Assembly (NCBI RefSeq): GCF_003367175.1
Contig: NZ_QRGA01000017.1
Span: 124,001-188,000, forward strand
DNA: 64,000 nt
Direction of reading: 5' to 3'
DNA from: Trinickia dinghuensis
GTDB taxonomy: Bacteria; Pseudomonadota; Gammaproteobacteria; Burkholderiales; Burkholderiaceae
A program made the translations under genes and the position numbers. Each line of letters opens with the position of its first letter. Position 1 is the stretch's first letter. The notes below the pieces were generated by a model that saw nothing but the letters and a program-made list of their open reading frames with translations, was not told the origin of the DNA and did no database searches. Positions 1 through 9,147 of the stretch are shown piece after piece.

Positions 1-2
1 TC

Positions 3-500
3 GAAAGCGCGGTGCTGGAGGGGGAGGTCGAGATCGGCGTGGTGTTGCTGTCGAATCTCGAGCGCTTGAGCCGGTTCGGTAGCCAGGTGCTGATTCGCTC
101 GCGGCGGCAGTTATGGGTGGCGCCGTCGCATCCGCTGGCACAGTTGGATGCGCCCTCGCTGAAGGACATCGCGCCCCATCCGTACATCCTGATCACCGTT
201 GACGAGGCGGAGCAATCGACGCAGCGCTATTGGAAGAAGAAGCGGCTCGAGCCGAACGTCGCGTTTCGCACGAGTTCGATGGAGGCGTTGCGCGGATTGG
301 TGGCGCACGGCTTCGGCGTGACGATCCTGTCGGACATGGTGTTTCGCCCGTGGTCGCTCGAAGGCAAGCGCATCGAGGCGCGGCCGATCTTGGATGCCGT
401 GCCGCAAATGGATGCGGGCATGATTTGGCGCAAGGGCGTGCCGCTGAGCGGACCCGCCACTGCGTTGCAGCAGTTTCTGATCCATGCTTGCGGCACGTGA
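3..500 (+). CDS. LysR-family regulator, C-terminal part (cut by window edge)
   Basis: The reading frame is open from the first bases of the window to a TGA at 498-500, so only the C-terminal ~165 residues of a larger protein are present. The visible part matches the second half of a LysR effector-binding domain: the stretches LWVAPSHPLAQ and MEALRGLVAHGFGVTILSDM are typical of its second subdomain. The helix-turn-helix lies outside the window. It converges on the MFS/aconitase-like pair that follows (51 bp between the stops) and could regulate it. That is inference from position only. Confidence 0.8.
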   Translation, partial: ESAVLEGEVEIGVVLLSNLERLSRFGSQVLIRSRRQLWVAPSHPLAQLDAPSLKDIAPHPYILITVDEAEQSTQRYWKKKRLEPNVAFRTSSMEALRGLVAHGFGVTILSDMVFRPWSLEGKRIEARPILDAVPQMDAGMIWRKGVPLSGPATALQQFLIHACGT

Positions 501-551
501 GAGGGATAACAGCAATCGCCGAGCGCTATCTCCGCGCCCGGCACCGGGCTC

Positions 552-2003
552 TCAGTGCGAAATACTTTCGAGCGATTGACCAAGCGTCTTCGGCCCCATC
601 AAGCCGATTGCGAGCATGACGAGCATCATCGCGCCGGCGATGAAGACGAACACGCCGGTTACGCCGAATCCCTTTAGCGTGAACGCGATGACGAACGAGC
701 TGAAGACGGCCGACAGGCGGCTCCACGAATAGACGAAGCCGACGGCGCGAGCGCGAATCGCGGTCGGATAGAGTTCCTGCTGATAGGTGTGGTACGTGAA
801 CGAGATGATGTTCCCGGCCAGCGTCAACGCGACGCCGAGGAAGACAATCGCCAAGACCGACGACACTTGGCTGAACAGCAGCCCTGCGACGATATTCAGT
901 GCGGCCATCCACACGATCACGTGCTTGCGTTCGAATTTATCGGCGATCCAAAAGCCGATCAGCGGCCCGAGCGGCGCGGCGAGGCCGATCACCGTCGTAT
1001 AGAGCAGGCTGTGCGTCACCGTGATGCCTTGCTTGACGAGCAGCGTCGGCACCCAGTTCGCGAAGCCGTAGAAGCCGACCGTCTGGAAGATGTGAAAGAT
1101 GATCAACATGATCGTGCGTTGCCGATAGGGGCCTTTCCACATATCGGCGAATCCGGCCTTTCTCGGCACCGGGTCGGGCGCCTCCGGCTGAGGCAGCGGC
1201 TTTCCGTACTGGCGTGCGACCTTCTCTTCGAGCTGAGCAAGGACCTGTGAAGCCTCGTCCGTGCGGCCTTGGCCCGCGAGCCAGCGCGGGCTCTCCGGCA
1301 GATTGCGCCGGAAGTACCAGATGAAGAGCGCGGCGACGCCGCCGAGCAGCACGACCCATCGCCATCCCGCGAGACCGAACGGTGCCTTGGGGACGAGCAG
1401 ATAGGAAAGAAACGCCACGACGGGCACGGCCGAGAATCCGATCGTCTGACAGATGGCGAAGGCTCTGCCGCGCAGGCGCTTGGGCGTGAGTTCGGAGATG
1501 TAGGTGCCGATGGTGACGAGTTCGACGCCGATGCCCATCCCCGAAATGAAGCGCCAAAGGTTCAGACCGTTCGCCGTGTCTTGGAACGCCATGACCGTGT
1601 TGGCCGCGACATACCAGAGCAGGGACCACGTGAAGATCGACCGGCGGCCGAAGCGATCCGCCAGGAATCCGCAGGCGATGGTGCCGAGAAACAGGCCCGC
1701 GAACAGCGCGGCGATGAAGCTGGCGACGCCCGAGGTACCGAACAGGCCCGAGGTGGTCGGCGTGAGAATCCCGCTTTTGACGAGGCCCGGTGCGACATAG
1801 CCCGTGTAGAGCAGATCGTAGAGTTCAAAGAAGAACCCGAGGCTGAGCAATACGATCAGCTTCCAGATCGCGGGCGTCGCGGGAAGCCGATCGAGGCGTG
1901 CCGATATCTCGCCGATCGCGGTCCCGGCTCGCGCCGCGGTATCGGCCGGCGTTGCCGTGCGGCCTCCCGCGCCCAACTGCGACGCACCCTCCATCATGGT
2001 CAT
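552..2003 (-). CDS. MFS transporter, metabolite:H+ symporter type
   Basis: A 483-residue inner-membrane carrier of the major facilitator superfamily. The loop 2-3 signature reads GFLADRFGRRS and the protein has about twelve hydrophobic segments split by a charged central loop (residues ~250-290). I chose the ATG at 2003 because GGAGACGAAT sits directly before it. An upstream in-frame ATG at 2135 would overlap the end of the aconitase-like gene and adds a non-conserved, proline- and arginine-rich tail. It lies 82 bp downstream of the aconitase-like gene on the same strand, probably as one operon, so the cargo may be a di- or tricarboxylate. The substrate is not evident from sequence. Confidence 0.85.
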   Translation of the reverse strand: MTMMEGASQLGAGGRTATPADTAARAGTAIGEISARLDRLPATPAIWKLIVLLSLGFFFELYDLLYTGYVAPGLVKSGILTPTTSGLFGTSGVASFIAALFAGLFLGTIACGFLADRFGRRSIFTWSLLWYVAANTVMAFQDTANGLNLWRFISGMGIGVELVTIGTYISELTPKRLRGRAFAICQTIGFSAVPVVAFLSYLLVPKAPFGLAGWRWVVLLGGVAALFIWYFRRNLPESPRWLAGQGRTDEASQVLAQLEEKVARQYGKPLPQPEAPDPVPRKAGFADMWKGPYRQRTIMLIIFHIFQTVGFYGFANWVPTLLVKQGITVTHSLLYTTVIGLAAPLGPLIGFWIADKFERKHVIVWMAALNIVAGLLFSQVSSVLAIVFLGVALTLAGNIISFTYHTYQQELYPTAIRARAVGFVYSWSRLSAVFSSFVIAFTLKGFGVTGVFVFIAGAMMLVMLAIGLMGPKTLGQSLESISH

Positions 2004-2085
2004 ATTCGTCTCCAATTTGATTGTTCGATCGGGTCGCCGGTCATGGGCCGGGCGCGATCGCGTTTTTGTAGGTGCTGCTCGATGC

Positions 2086-4062
2086 TCACGCGTACCGGGC
2101 TCGCAGCTCGGCGAATGAAGCGATCCTGCCGGCAAGCGCGCTGGCCGCGACAGTCGGCGGGCTGGCCAGCCATACTTGGCCGGGGCCGGAGCGTCCCGGG
2201 AAGTTACGGTTGATGGCGCTGATGGTCACTTGATCGGCGTCGACGGATGCGCCCGGTCCGCAATTCGCGCACGCGCCGCATGACGGCTGCAGCAGCGTGG
2301 CGCCCACTTGCTCGAAGGCCGCCAGATAGCCTTGCCGCTCGCAGTAATCCCTTACGTCGGACGTGCCGAATTGGAGGTAGAGCTTCACGCCGTCGGGCAC
2401 ACGTAACCCGTGGGCGGCAGCCCATGCGAGCACCTCGTGATAGTGGTCGAAGTCTTCCCGCTTGCCGGCCGTGCACGAACCGCCGTAGGCGATATCGATG
2501 CGAGGCCTATCGACGAGCTGGTGCAACGGTATGCCGTTGCCGGGGTCGCCCGGCGCGGCGAGCATCGGCGAGATGGCGGCGCAGTCGATTTCGATGACGT
2601 CGGCATAGGTCGCGCCGGGATCGCTGTGCATCCACGGCTCGATGACGAAGTCGATGCCTCGCCGCACCTTGAGGAAGCGGACGGTTTCCGCATCGGGCGC
2701 GACGATGCCGCTGAATCCGCCTAACTCGGCCGTCATGTTCGTGAGCGTCGTGCGTTCGTCGGTCGTCAGTTGCGACATCGCCGAGCCGGCGAATTCGAAG
2801 ATCTTGCCCACGCCCGCGCCTTTCCTGATTCGCGGATCGGCAAGCAGGTGCAGGACCAGGTCCTTCGCCGTTACCCCAGGGGCAACCGCCCCGTTGAAGT
2901 TGATCAGCAGCGATTGCGGTACCGTCATCCGCACGGCACCGGTGACGAATGCGTTCGCCATGTCGGTCGTACCGACGCCGAACGCGACGCATCCGAGCGC
3001 GCCGCTGTGCGGCGTGTGCGAGTCCGTGCCGACGACGACTTGTCCCGGCAACGCATAGCGTTCGGCCATCATCGCGTGCGAAATGCCTTCGGAGCCTTCG
3101 TCGATCGGCGTGTCGGTTGGGCTATCCATTGCAATTTCGCTCAGGTAGCCGTGATTCGTGATGCCGTAGTCGCCCGCGAATTGGCGATGCGCGGCCGAAA
3201 GTTCGCGCACGTCGGGCAGCAAGCCGTTCCTCAGATGAAGCTCGCTCTTATGCGAATACGACAGGTGATCCTCGAACGCGAGGATGGTTTCTGGCTCGTG
3301 AAGCGACAAAGGTTTGCCGAACGCGGCATGCAGCATATGCGTGGCCATGCCCGTGTAGTACTCGTGGATGAAGCGCCAGTCCGCGCGCACGAAGCGGCCG
3401 GTGCCGGGCGTCATCGAATCGCTGGTGCCTTCCGTCTGCAGAACGTGACGTTCAAGGATTTTCTGTGCGAGCGTGCGGGGGGCGTTATCGGGTGCAACCG
3501 CGGCGCTGCGCACCTGGCTCATGTATCGCGCGCCATAGCGCAGCAGGCCGCCGCTTCGCAGAATGGAGGCGGCCAAGCTGTCGCGCGAGGCGACGAGTTC
3601 GTCGATCTCGATCGGCTCGCCGCGCCGGATGCGCTCGATCAGGCCGAAGTCCGTCGACGTGAACAGGCCGATGTTGTCCGCGTTCTGGCGATAGATGCGT
3701 TCGAAACTCTTTGCGATGACGAGCCGGATGCCCGCGCGATATTCCGCCAGCGGGCTGTGCTCCCGCGACGATCCTTTGCCGTAGCGATTGCCCGCTACCG
3801 TCACGCAGAACCCACCCGCGCGGATCGCGTCGAGACCGATAGGGTTTCGTCCACCCGTGCGAACGCCGAGATAGGGGACGCGGCCCAGACGATCGTCGAA
3901 GCGCGTCAGCACGCTCATCGGCGTGATCTCGTCGGTCGAAACGTCGTCTCTGAGTGCGTCGGGGGAGACGTTCGTCAGATCGACGCCCTCGCATTGCCGT
4001 TCGACAAGTTCGGGGTCTCTGCACAGAAACAATATCCGGCCTGCCAATTCCAATTGCGCCAT
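2086..4062 (-). CDS. Single-chain aconitase/isopropylmalate-dehydratase family protein (swivel domain first)
   Basis: A 658-residue [4Fe-4S] hydro-lyase of the aconitase superfamily. The N-terminal ~190 residues are a LeuD-like swivel domain (GNRYGKGSSREHS at 91-103). Residues ~220-658 are a LeuC-like catalytic part with GTDSHT followed by a Cys (SGALGCVAFG) and the Cys pair in PSCGACANCG near residue 600, which would hold the cluster. Aconitase A and AcnD have the swivel domain at the C-terminus. Swivel-first order is found in AcnB, but here the AcnB HEAT-like domain is absent. The start has a strong ribosome site (GGAGAAA) 5 bp upstream. Likely substrate is a hydroxy-tricarboxylate or substituted malate, imported by the neighbouring MFS carrier. 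The exact reaction is not assignable. Confidence 0.8.
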   Translation of the reverse strand: MAQLELAGRILFLCRDPELVERQCEGVDLTNVSPDALRDDVSTDEITPMSVLTRFDDRLGRVPYLGVRTGGRNPIGLDAIRAGGFCVTVAGNRYGKGSSREHSPLAEYRAGIRLVIAKSFERIYRQNADNIGLFTSTDFGLIERIRRGEPIEIDELVASRDSLAASILRSGGLLRYGARYMSQVRSAAVAPDNAPRTLAQKILERHVLQTEGTSDSMTPGTGRFVRADWRFIHEYYTGMATHMLHAAFGKPLSLHEPETILAFEDHLSYSHKSELHLRNGLLPDVRELSAAHRQFAGDYGITNHGYLSEIAMDSPTDTPIDEGSEGISHAMMAERYALPGQVVVGTDSHTPHSGALGCVAFGVGTTDMANAFVTGAVRMTVPQSLLINFNGAVAPGVTAKDLVLHLLADPRIRKGAGVGKIFEFAGSAMSQLTTDERTTLTNMTAELGGFSGIVAPDAETVRFLKVRRGIDFVIEPWMHSDPGATYADVIEIDCAAISPMLAAPGDPGNGIPLHQLVDRPRIDIAYGGSCTAGKREDFDHYHEVLAWAAAHGLRVPDGVKLYLQFGTSDVRDYCERQGYLAAFEQVGATLLQPSCGACANCGPGASVDADQVTISAINRNFPGRSGPGQVWLASPPTVAASALAGRIASFAELRARYA

Positions 4063-4200
4063 CTGATTTCTCCTTCGATGGAAATCTAGACGGCACCGGC
4101 AACGGCCATGAAGTGCTCGATCGGCACATGGGGCATCGCGGATCGCGATGTCGAGGTTAACCCTTGATCCTGTTACCGACGAACCCTTGCCGAAAAATCC

Positions 4201-4305
4201 GCCGATTTGTCACTGGTCGAAAGTTTGCTGGCCGAAGCCAAAGACCTTGGCCTGAACGTGTCCCAGGCGGCGGAGGCGGGGCTGGCGAAAGCGGTCTCCG
4301 ACCTT
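4201..4305 (+). pseudogene. Relic of a CcdA-type antitoxin gene
   Basis: In one forward frame the stretch reads ADLSLVESLLAEAKDLGLNV followed by SQAAEAGLAKAVSD. This closely matches the N-terminal half of CcdA antitoxins (N-L-S-V-D-x-x-L-L-x-E-A-x-x-L-x-L-N-x-S). No ATG or GTG start with a ribosome site precedes it, and similarity stops after the alternating alanine/leucine helix, before the toxin-binding C-terminus. No convincing CcdB toxin follows. I read it as the remnant of a decayed ccdAB pair. The rest of the gap 4063-4571 between two minus-strand genes shows no other gene. Confidence 0.55.
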
Positions 4306-4571
4306 GCCGCGTCGCCATTGCCTCGGTGTCACCGTCCACGAACCTGCAACCGACGATCAGATGGGTGGTAGCAATTGGCCTGCAAACTCCCATCTGCCTT
4401 CGCCAACACCGAGCCCTCGCGTTGACAGAGTGGTTCCAGCTAGAAACTACTCTACGATCGAACATGATCGTCTGTACCCGGGATAGCCCGCAATCGATCA
4501 ACGACAGTGTCGATGGAGTGGGCGTCGCTGGCGAAAGATCCTGCTCGGTTACGCCTGACCGTCATCGGCGA

Positions 4572-5576
4572 TCATCGCCTTGACTCCCGCTGTATGCAGA
4601 TTTGCTCGACCGTCAGCCCCAGTGCCGCCGCGACATCTTTCGCGACTTGCGACGCATAGCCGATCCTTATCAAGTCATGTATGGAAGACGGCAGATTCCC
4701 AAATGCACTTTCGCGAAAGCAGAGGTAATACGAGCGAGTCATCCGCGCATACGGCCGGCCGTCGCCGGAGAAAGCCGACAGGGGAACGATCTGCAGGTCC
4801 GGCAGATACTGGCGGGTCTGCCAGATGCACAGCGGTGTACTAAGCGCGAAGCCTATTCCGGCGGCCACCAGGCTCATCATTGGATCGGATGTATCGGACT
4901 CGCAGGTGCGTTCGATATTTTCCGAATGCATCTGCAAACCATATTCGATTTCCTGGCCAATAATCGAGCGCGCGGAATACCGGATGAACTGCAAGTTGCG
5001 GCTTAGAGCCGTCAGCGTCGTTAGTCGGTCCGTCGGGAATTTCTTCGGCAACACCGCCAGATACGGCTCCGAAAACAGTTGCTGGCGCTGGACGCCTGGC
5101 GCGACCGTTCCCCCCGTCGTGACGGCGAAATCAAGTTCGCGCGCTTCCAGTTGCCCTTGCAGCAAGGCCGTACTCCCTGCCCAAAGCCGCACTTGATTGG
5201 ATGTCGCGGCCAGCGCCTTGATGATGATGGGCCCGATGGTCGCAGCGAAAGAGTCCACACAGCCCAGACGAATCGTACTTCGCTTCGAATGTGCAACGTT
5301 TCGCACGCCGGTAAGCATATCGTCGGCGTTCTGCAGCAACTCGGTCGCGTACTCGTAGAGGCGATGGCCCGCGTTAGTGGGTCGCGCCGGCCGCGTCGCA
5401 CGATCGAGTAGCGTTACGCCCAGGATCGCCTCGAGGGCACTGATGCGATGTGAGACGCCCGCTTGAGTAATGCCCAGTCGCGTCGCAGCTTGCGAGATCG
5501 ATCCTGATGCGATGATCGCAACCCAACTGACCAGCAGTTCCCACTCTGGATAGCGCTCGAATGAATTGTCTTTCAC
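4572..5576 (-). CDS. LysR-family transcriptional regulator
   Basis: A 334-residue LysR regulator. The winged helix-turn-helix covers residues ~10-70 (SGSISQAATRLGITQAGVSH, then ALEAILGVTLLDR), followed by an effector-binding domain. I favour the GTG at 5576 because AAGGGG precedes it. An in-frame TTG at 5600 has no ribosome site. It is divergent from the MFS-FAD oxidoreductase-RidA-aldolase-ALDH operon that begins at 5977 and is the natural candidate to control it. The inducer is unknown. Confidence 0.85.
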   Translation of the reverse strand: MKDNSFERYPEWELLVSWVAIIASGSISQAATRLGITQAGVSHRISALEAILGVTLLDRATRPARPTNAGHRLYEYATELLQNADDMLTGVRNVAHSKRSTIRLGCVDSFAATIGPIIIKALAATSNQVRLWAGSTALLQGQLEARELDFAVTTGGTVAPGVQRQQLFSEPYLAVLPKKFPTDRLTTLTALSRNLQFIRYSARSIIGQEIEYGLQMHSENIERTCESDTSDPMMSLVAAGIGFALSTPLCIWQTRQYLPDLQIVPLSAFSGDGRPYARMTRSYYLCFRESAFGNLPSSIHDLIRIGYASQVAKDVAAALGLTVEQICIQRESRR

Positions 5577-5976
5577 GGATCTAAAGGTCCCCTTGCGCAA
5601 GAATCTTGGAGCAAGGGAAGTACTCTCCTCTAAGACGGTTTGCTGCGAGATCCACTATCGTCCGCTTTCCGGCGATCGTCGCCTCGCGCCCCAAGCGACG
5701 ACATGAGCTACCGCACGAACCGCCTGGCTCGCAAGCTGAGCGCCGTTTGTATTAAGCATAGATCGTACTTGTGTTCGAGCGGATCGCAAAATTGCGGGCG
5801 CACACTGGCTCTCAACTGCACCGGAAAGCCGGGACAAGTCCTCGCGGAAAAGGTCAATTCTTCGGCAGGCGTCCCCAGCCCATCGCGTTCAGTACATCGC
5901 CCATGAGCGATTCGCGCCCGATCGAACCAACGTGGAACGGCGGGCAGCACAACGTAGCCTTATCAAAGGACGAGAG
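5577..5976. promoter_or_regulatory. Divergent control region, LysR / MFS operon
   Basis: This 400-bp gap separates the LysR gene from the operon starting at 5977 and must hold both promoters. A perfect 10-bp palindrome (CTTGCGCAAG, 5592-5601) lies just upstream of the LysR start and could be part of an autoregulatory operator. AAAGGA at 5965-5970 is the ribosome site of the MFS gene. I found no gene in the gap: forward and reverse frames here are short and lack protein-like composition. Confidence 0.4.
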
Positions 5977-7356
5977 ATGAGTGAGACAGTGTTCATGGAG
6001 GATTTGCCTCTGCGCAAATTCCATTTCCGCGTCGTGTTGGCCGGCGGCGGGGGCCAATTCAGCGACGGCTTCATTCTTGGCATCATCGGCATCGCGGTGA
6101 GCATCGCCGCCAAGCCCATGCACCTCGATGCCATGTGGTTGGGGCTCATCGCCGCGGCGGCGCTCGCCGGCATTTTCCTCGGGAGCATCTGTACCGGTCC
6201 GTTCGCAGATCGTTTCGGCCGCCGCGGTATCTTCGCCTACGACATGATCGCGTTCGCCGCGATTTCCGCAGCGCAATATTTCGTGACGGCACCGTGGCAG
6301 CTTTTGGTCTTCCGCGTGGCCCTCGGCTTCATTCTCGGCGCCGACTATGCCGTCGGAAAATCGCTTGTCGTCGAATACCTGCCGCGCCGCTTCCGAGGCA
6401 GTATGACCAGCATGCTCGCCGTTTGCTGGGGCAGCGGCTATGTCTTGTCTTACTACATCGGGTATCTGATCCAAAGCTTCAACCCTGAGGGGTGGCGCCT
6501 GATGCTGGCCGTGAGCGGCATTCCCGCGCTGTTGATTCTGCCGCTTCGCCTCGGCATCCCCGAATCGCCGATGTGGCTCCTCAAACGCAAGCGGGAGAAG
6601 GACGCCGCGGCGATCGTTCGCGAGACCTTCGGCTCCAATGTGGTCATGGATAACTCTCCGGCGGCACGCGAGACGACCCAGCATACCGGCATGTCGTCAC
6701 TCTTCTCACGCGGCATGCGCCGAAACACGTTCGTCGGCTGCGTCTTCTTCACGTGCCAGGTCATTCCTTATTTCGCGCTAGGCACGTTTTCGCCGCGGAT
6801 TTTGCAGGCGCTCCACGTCGGTAACGGCTTCATGGCCGCCATGGTGTACAACGCGTTGCTGATCTGCGGCACGTTGGTCGGGGTCGCCATCATCGATCGC
6901 ATACCGAGACGCAGCTTCCTTGTCACGGCGTTCTACGCCAGCGCGGCGGCGCTTGCCGCACTCGCCCTGGTCAACGGCAGCGCAGCCTTCACGATTGCCG
7001 CCTTCGGTGTCTTCGCCTGCATCCTGTCCGCGTCGACGACGCTCGAGCCTGTCTACACCGCGGAGCTTTTCCCCACGGAACTCCGTGCAACCGGCGCCGG
7101 CTTCGTGATCGCATGCAGCCGTATTGGATCTGCATCGGCCACTTTCCTGTTGCCCTTGGCGGTTCAGCACATCGGGATCAAGGCATCTCTGCTGTTTTGC
7201 GTCGGAACGCTTGTCGTCGGCGGCGTGATCTGTCAAATGCTCGCGCCCGAAACGAGAAACAAGAAGCTCGCCGAAGTGGCAAACGGAAACGAGGCGGCCA
7301 CCCGAAGCGACGGTTCCTACTACAACAGCACGTCGTCTGCCCAAGCTTCGGATTAG
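5977..7356 (+). CDS. MFS transporter (metabolite:H+ symporter family)
   Basis: A 459-residue inner-membrane secondary carrier. It shows the MFS signature FADRFGRRG after helix 2, a second-half helix pattern, and ELFPTELRATGAG near residue 365, which is characteristic of sugar-porter and metabolite symporter branches. The ATG at 5977 follows AAAGGA by 6 bp. An upstream ATG at 5932 has none. It is the first gene of an operon with an FAD oxidoreductase (41 bp downstream), RidA, an RraA-like aldolase and an aldehyde dehydrogenase. It probably imports the amine or amino acid those enzymes break down. Confidence 0.85.
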   Translation: MSETVFMEDLPLRKFHFRVVLAGGGGQFSDGFILGIIGIAVSIAAKPMHLDAMWLGLIAAAALAGIFLGSICTGPFADRFGRRGIFAYDMIAFAAISAAQYFVTAPWQLLVFRVALGFILGADYAVGKSLVVEYLPRRFRGSMTSMLAVCWGSGYVLSYYIGYLIQSFNPEGWRLMLAVSGIPALLILPLRLGIPESPMWLLKRKREKDAAAIVRETFGSNVVMDNSPAARETTQHTGMSSLFSRGMRRNTFVGCVFFTCQVIPYFALGTFSPRILQALHVGNGFMAAMVYNALLICGTLVGVAIIDRIPRRSFLVTAFYASAAALAALALVNGSAAFTIAAFGVFACILSASTTLEPVYTAELFPTELRATGAGFVIACSRIGSASATFLLPLAVQHIGIKASLLFCVGTLVVGGVICQMLAPETRNKKLAEVANGNEAATRSDGSYYNSTSSAQASD

Positions 7357-7397
7357 CAACCGAGCATCACCGCGTACTCAGCCAGCAGTCTATCGCC

Positions 7398-8705
7398 ATG
7401 AACGTTACTGAAAACATGTGTCCGGCCTATCACCGGCCGAGTGGTTGGAATGCGCTGCTTCCTGCACGCGCGCCGTCAAGCAAGCTTCCCGATGAACGGA
7501 AATTCGACATCGTCATCATCGGGGCGGGGTACACCGGATTGGCCGCTGCACGACGCATCGCACAAGAGCGGCCCGATCAGCAGGTACTCGTCTTGGAAGG
7601 CAGCACGATCGGTGAAGGGGCTTCCGGACGCAATTCAGGATTCGTCATTGACATTCCCCACAACATCAAGGTCGGCGACGACTCCGATGGACGCGAAACG
7701 GCGTTGCGGCAAATCCGCATTTATGAGGAGGGGCTTTCATGGCTAGAGCAACTGGTACGCGAGAACCGGATCGACTGCGGCTGGAATCCGGTCGGCAAGT
7801 TCTATGCGGCGGTGACCGAGGGCGGCGAGCAAAAGCTGAGGGGGATGTTGCCTCAGTATCGCGATTGGGGCATTGCGTATAACGAGTTCGACCGTGACGG
7901 GCTCAAGGCCGAACTCGGCACGTCGTATTACCGATACGGCTTTTACTCGTCGCACAACGTATTCGTCCAGCCTGCAGCGCTGATTCGCGGACTGGCCGCC
8001 ACCCTGCCCGCAAACGTGACCGTGGTCGAGCAAACGCCTGTCACCAGTCTTTCCGAAAGCTCTCCGTTCCGCGTCACGACACCGCGATGTGAATTCACCG
8101 CGAACAAAGTCGTAGTGGCGAACAACGGCTTCGCTGCATCGCTGGGCCTGCTCAAGGATCGACTGATGACGATCCATACCTACGCGGCCATGACGCCCAA
8201 GCTCCACGAAGAAGAACTCGCGAAGTTGGGCCGCCCCGGCGAATGGGGCGTACTGCCGGGCAAGCGGATCGGATCGACCATCCGCAAGACGGCCGATGGC
8301 CGGTTCCTCGTGCGCAGCGCCCAAACGTACGGGCACGAGGATACCGGCGACAGGGTCCTCAAGATCTTGACGGAAAGTTACCGACGCAGATACCCGAACA
8401 TGGCCTCGCACACGTTCGAGCATTTCTGGTCAGGCGTCGTGGGCTTGACACGAAACGGTGCCAACTTCTTCGGAGAACTGCGCCCGAAGCTCTATGTGTC
8501 CGTCGGCTGCAATGGCGTCGGAATACTGAAGGGCTCCATGTTCGGTCGGCTACTAGGCGAACTGGCGCTCGGCGTCGATTCGCAAACCCTGCACGACGTG
8601 CTCGCGCTCGAGCGACCGACGTGGTTGCCGCCCGAACCGTTCCGCCGGATCAGCGTCATGTCGGCAATTCGTTATCAGGCTGCGGTTGCGGGCGCGGAGC
8701 GGTAA
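7398..8705 (+). CDS. FAD-dependent oxidoreductase of the DAO family
   Basis: A 435-residue flavoenzyme of the D-amino-acid oxidase/glycine oxidase superfamily, close in layout to gamma-glutamylputrescine oxidase (PuuB). The dinucleotide-binding motif DIVIIGAGYTGLAAARR lies at ~35-51, followed by the second FAD motif GASGRNSGFV at ~76-85. The C-terminal VGCNGVGILKGSMFGRL is the usual FAD-closing segment of this family. There is no signal peptide, so it acts in the cytoplasm. Such enzymes oxidise an amine to an imine with loss of H2O2 or transfer to a carrier. The RidA gene 56 bp downstream fits an imine product. The substrate is unknown. Confidence 0.8.
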   Translation: MNVTENMCPAYHRPSGWNALLPARAPSSKLPDERKFDIVIIGAGYTGLAAARRIAQERPDQQVLVLEGSTIGEGASGRNSGFVIDIPHNIKVGDDSDGRETALRQIRIYEEGLSWLEQLVRENRIDCGWNPVGKFYAAVTEGGEQKLRGMLPQYRDWGIAYNEFDRDGLKAELGTSYYRYGFYSSHNVFVQPAALIRGLAATLPANVTVVEQTPVTSLSESSPFRVTTPRCEFTANKVVVANNGFAASLGLLKDRLMTIHTYAAMTPKLHEEELAKLGRPGEWGVLPGKRIGSTIRKTADGRFLVRSAQTYGHEDTGDRVLKILTESYRRRYPNMASHTFEHFWSGVVGLTRNGANFFGELRPKLYVSVGCNGVGILKGSMFGRLLGELALGVDSQTLHDVLALERPTWLPPEPFRRISVMSAIRYQAAVAGAER

Positions 8706-8761
8706 GCCGCTTCGCTAACGGTCACCGTCAATTATTGGCTCTCGAGTATCGAAACACAAAC

Positions 8762-9106
8762 ATGTCAGAGATTAGTCGCATAGGCGCGCGGGGCAGCCGC
8801 GTCGTGAAGCACGGAAACACCCTTTACATCGGCGGACAGACCGCTACCGATCTCGATGGGGGAATCACGGTACAGGCCCGTCAGGCACTGGAGAAAGTCG
8901 ATCGTTTGCTTGCGCTTGCCGATAGCGGCAGGACCAAGGTGTTGTCCGCCACGCTGTGGCTCAAATCCATGTCGGATTACCAAGCAATGAATGCCGTATG
9001 GGATGAATGGATCGATCAGGACCATCCTCCCGTTCGATGTTGCGGTGCAGTGGAAATGGCCGATCCGCGCATGCTGTTCGAGGTCATCGTCACCGCTGCT
9101 ATCTAA
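8762..9106 (+). CDS. RidA/YjgF-family imine deaminase
   Basis: A 114-residue member of the RidA (YjgF/YER057c/UK114) family, the usual single-domain length. Visible family features are the N-terminal beta strand ending in LYIGGQTATD, the helix with QARQALEKVDRLL, and PPVRCCGAVEMADPRMLFEV at the C-terminus. The arginine in PPVR is the conserved substrate-carboxylate binder. RidA proteins speed hydrolysis of reactive enamine/imine intermediates. Its place directly after an amine-oxidising flavoprotein supports that role here. No strong ribosome site precedes the ATG, so translation may depend on the operon. Confidence 0.88.
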   Translation: MSEISRIGARGSRVVKHGNTLYIGGQTATDLDGGITVQARQALEKVDRLLALADSGRTKVLSATLWLKSMSDYQAMNAVWDEWIDQDHPPVRCCGAVEMADPRMLFEVIVTAAI

Positions 9107-9147
9107 ACCCAACTCGATCCATTTCAGAGATTTTAAAGGAGCATCCC

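Noticed and set aside
4306-4570. Search for a CcdB toxin remnant after the ccdA relic
   Set aside because: A short S-P-T-P-S-P-R stretch recalls the CcdB N-terminus, but no further similarity follows in any frame.
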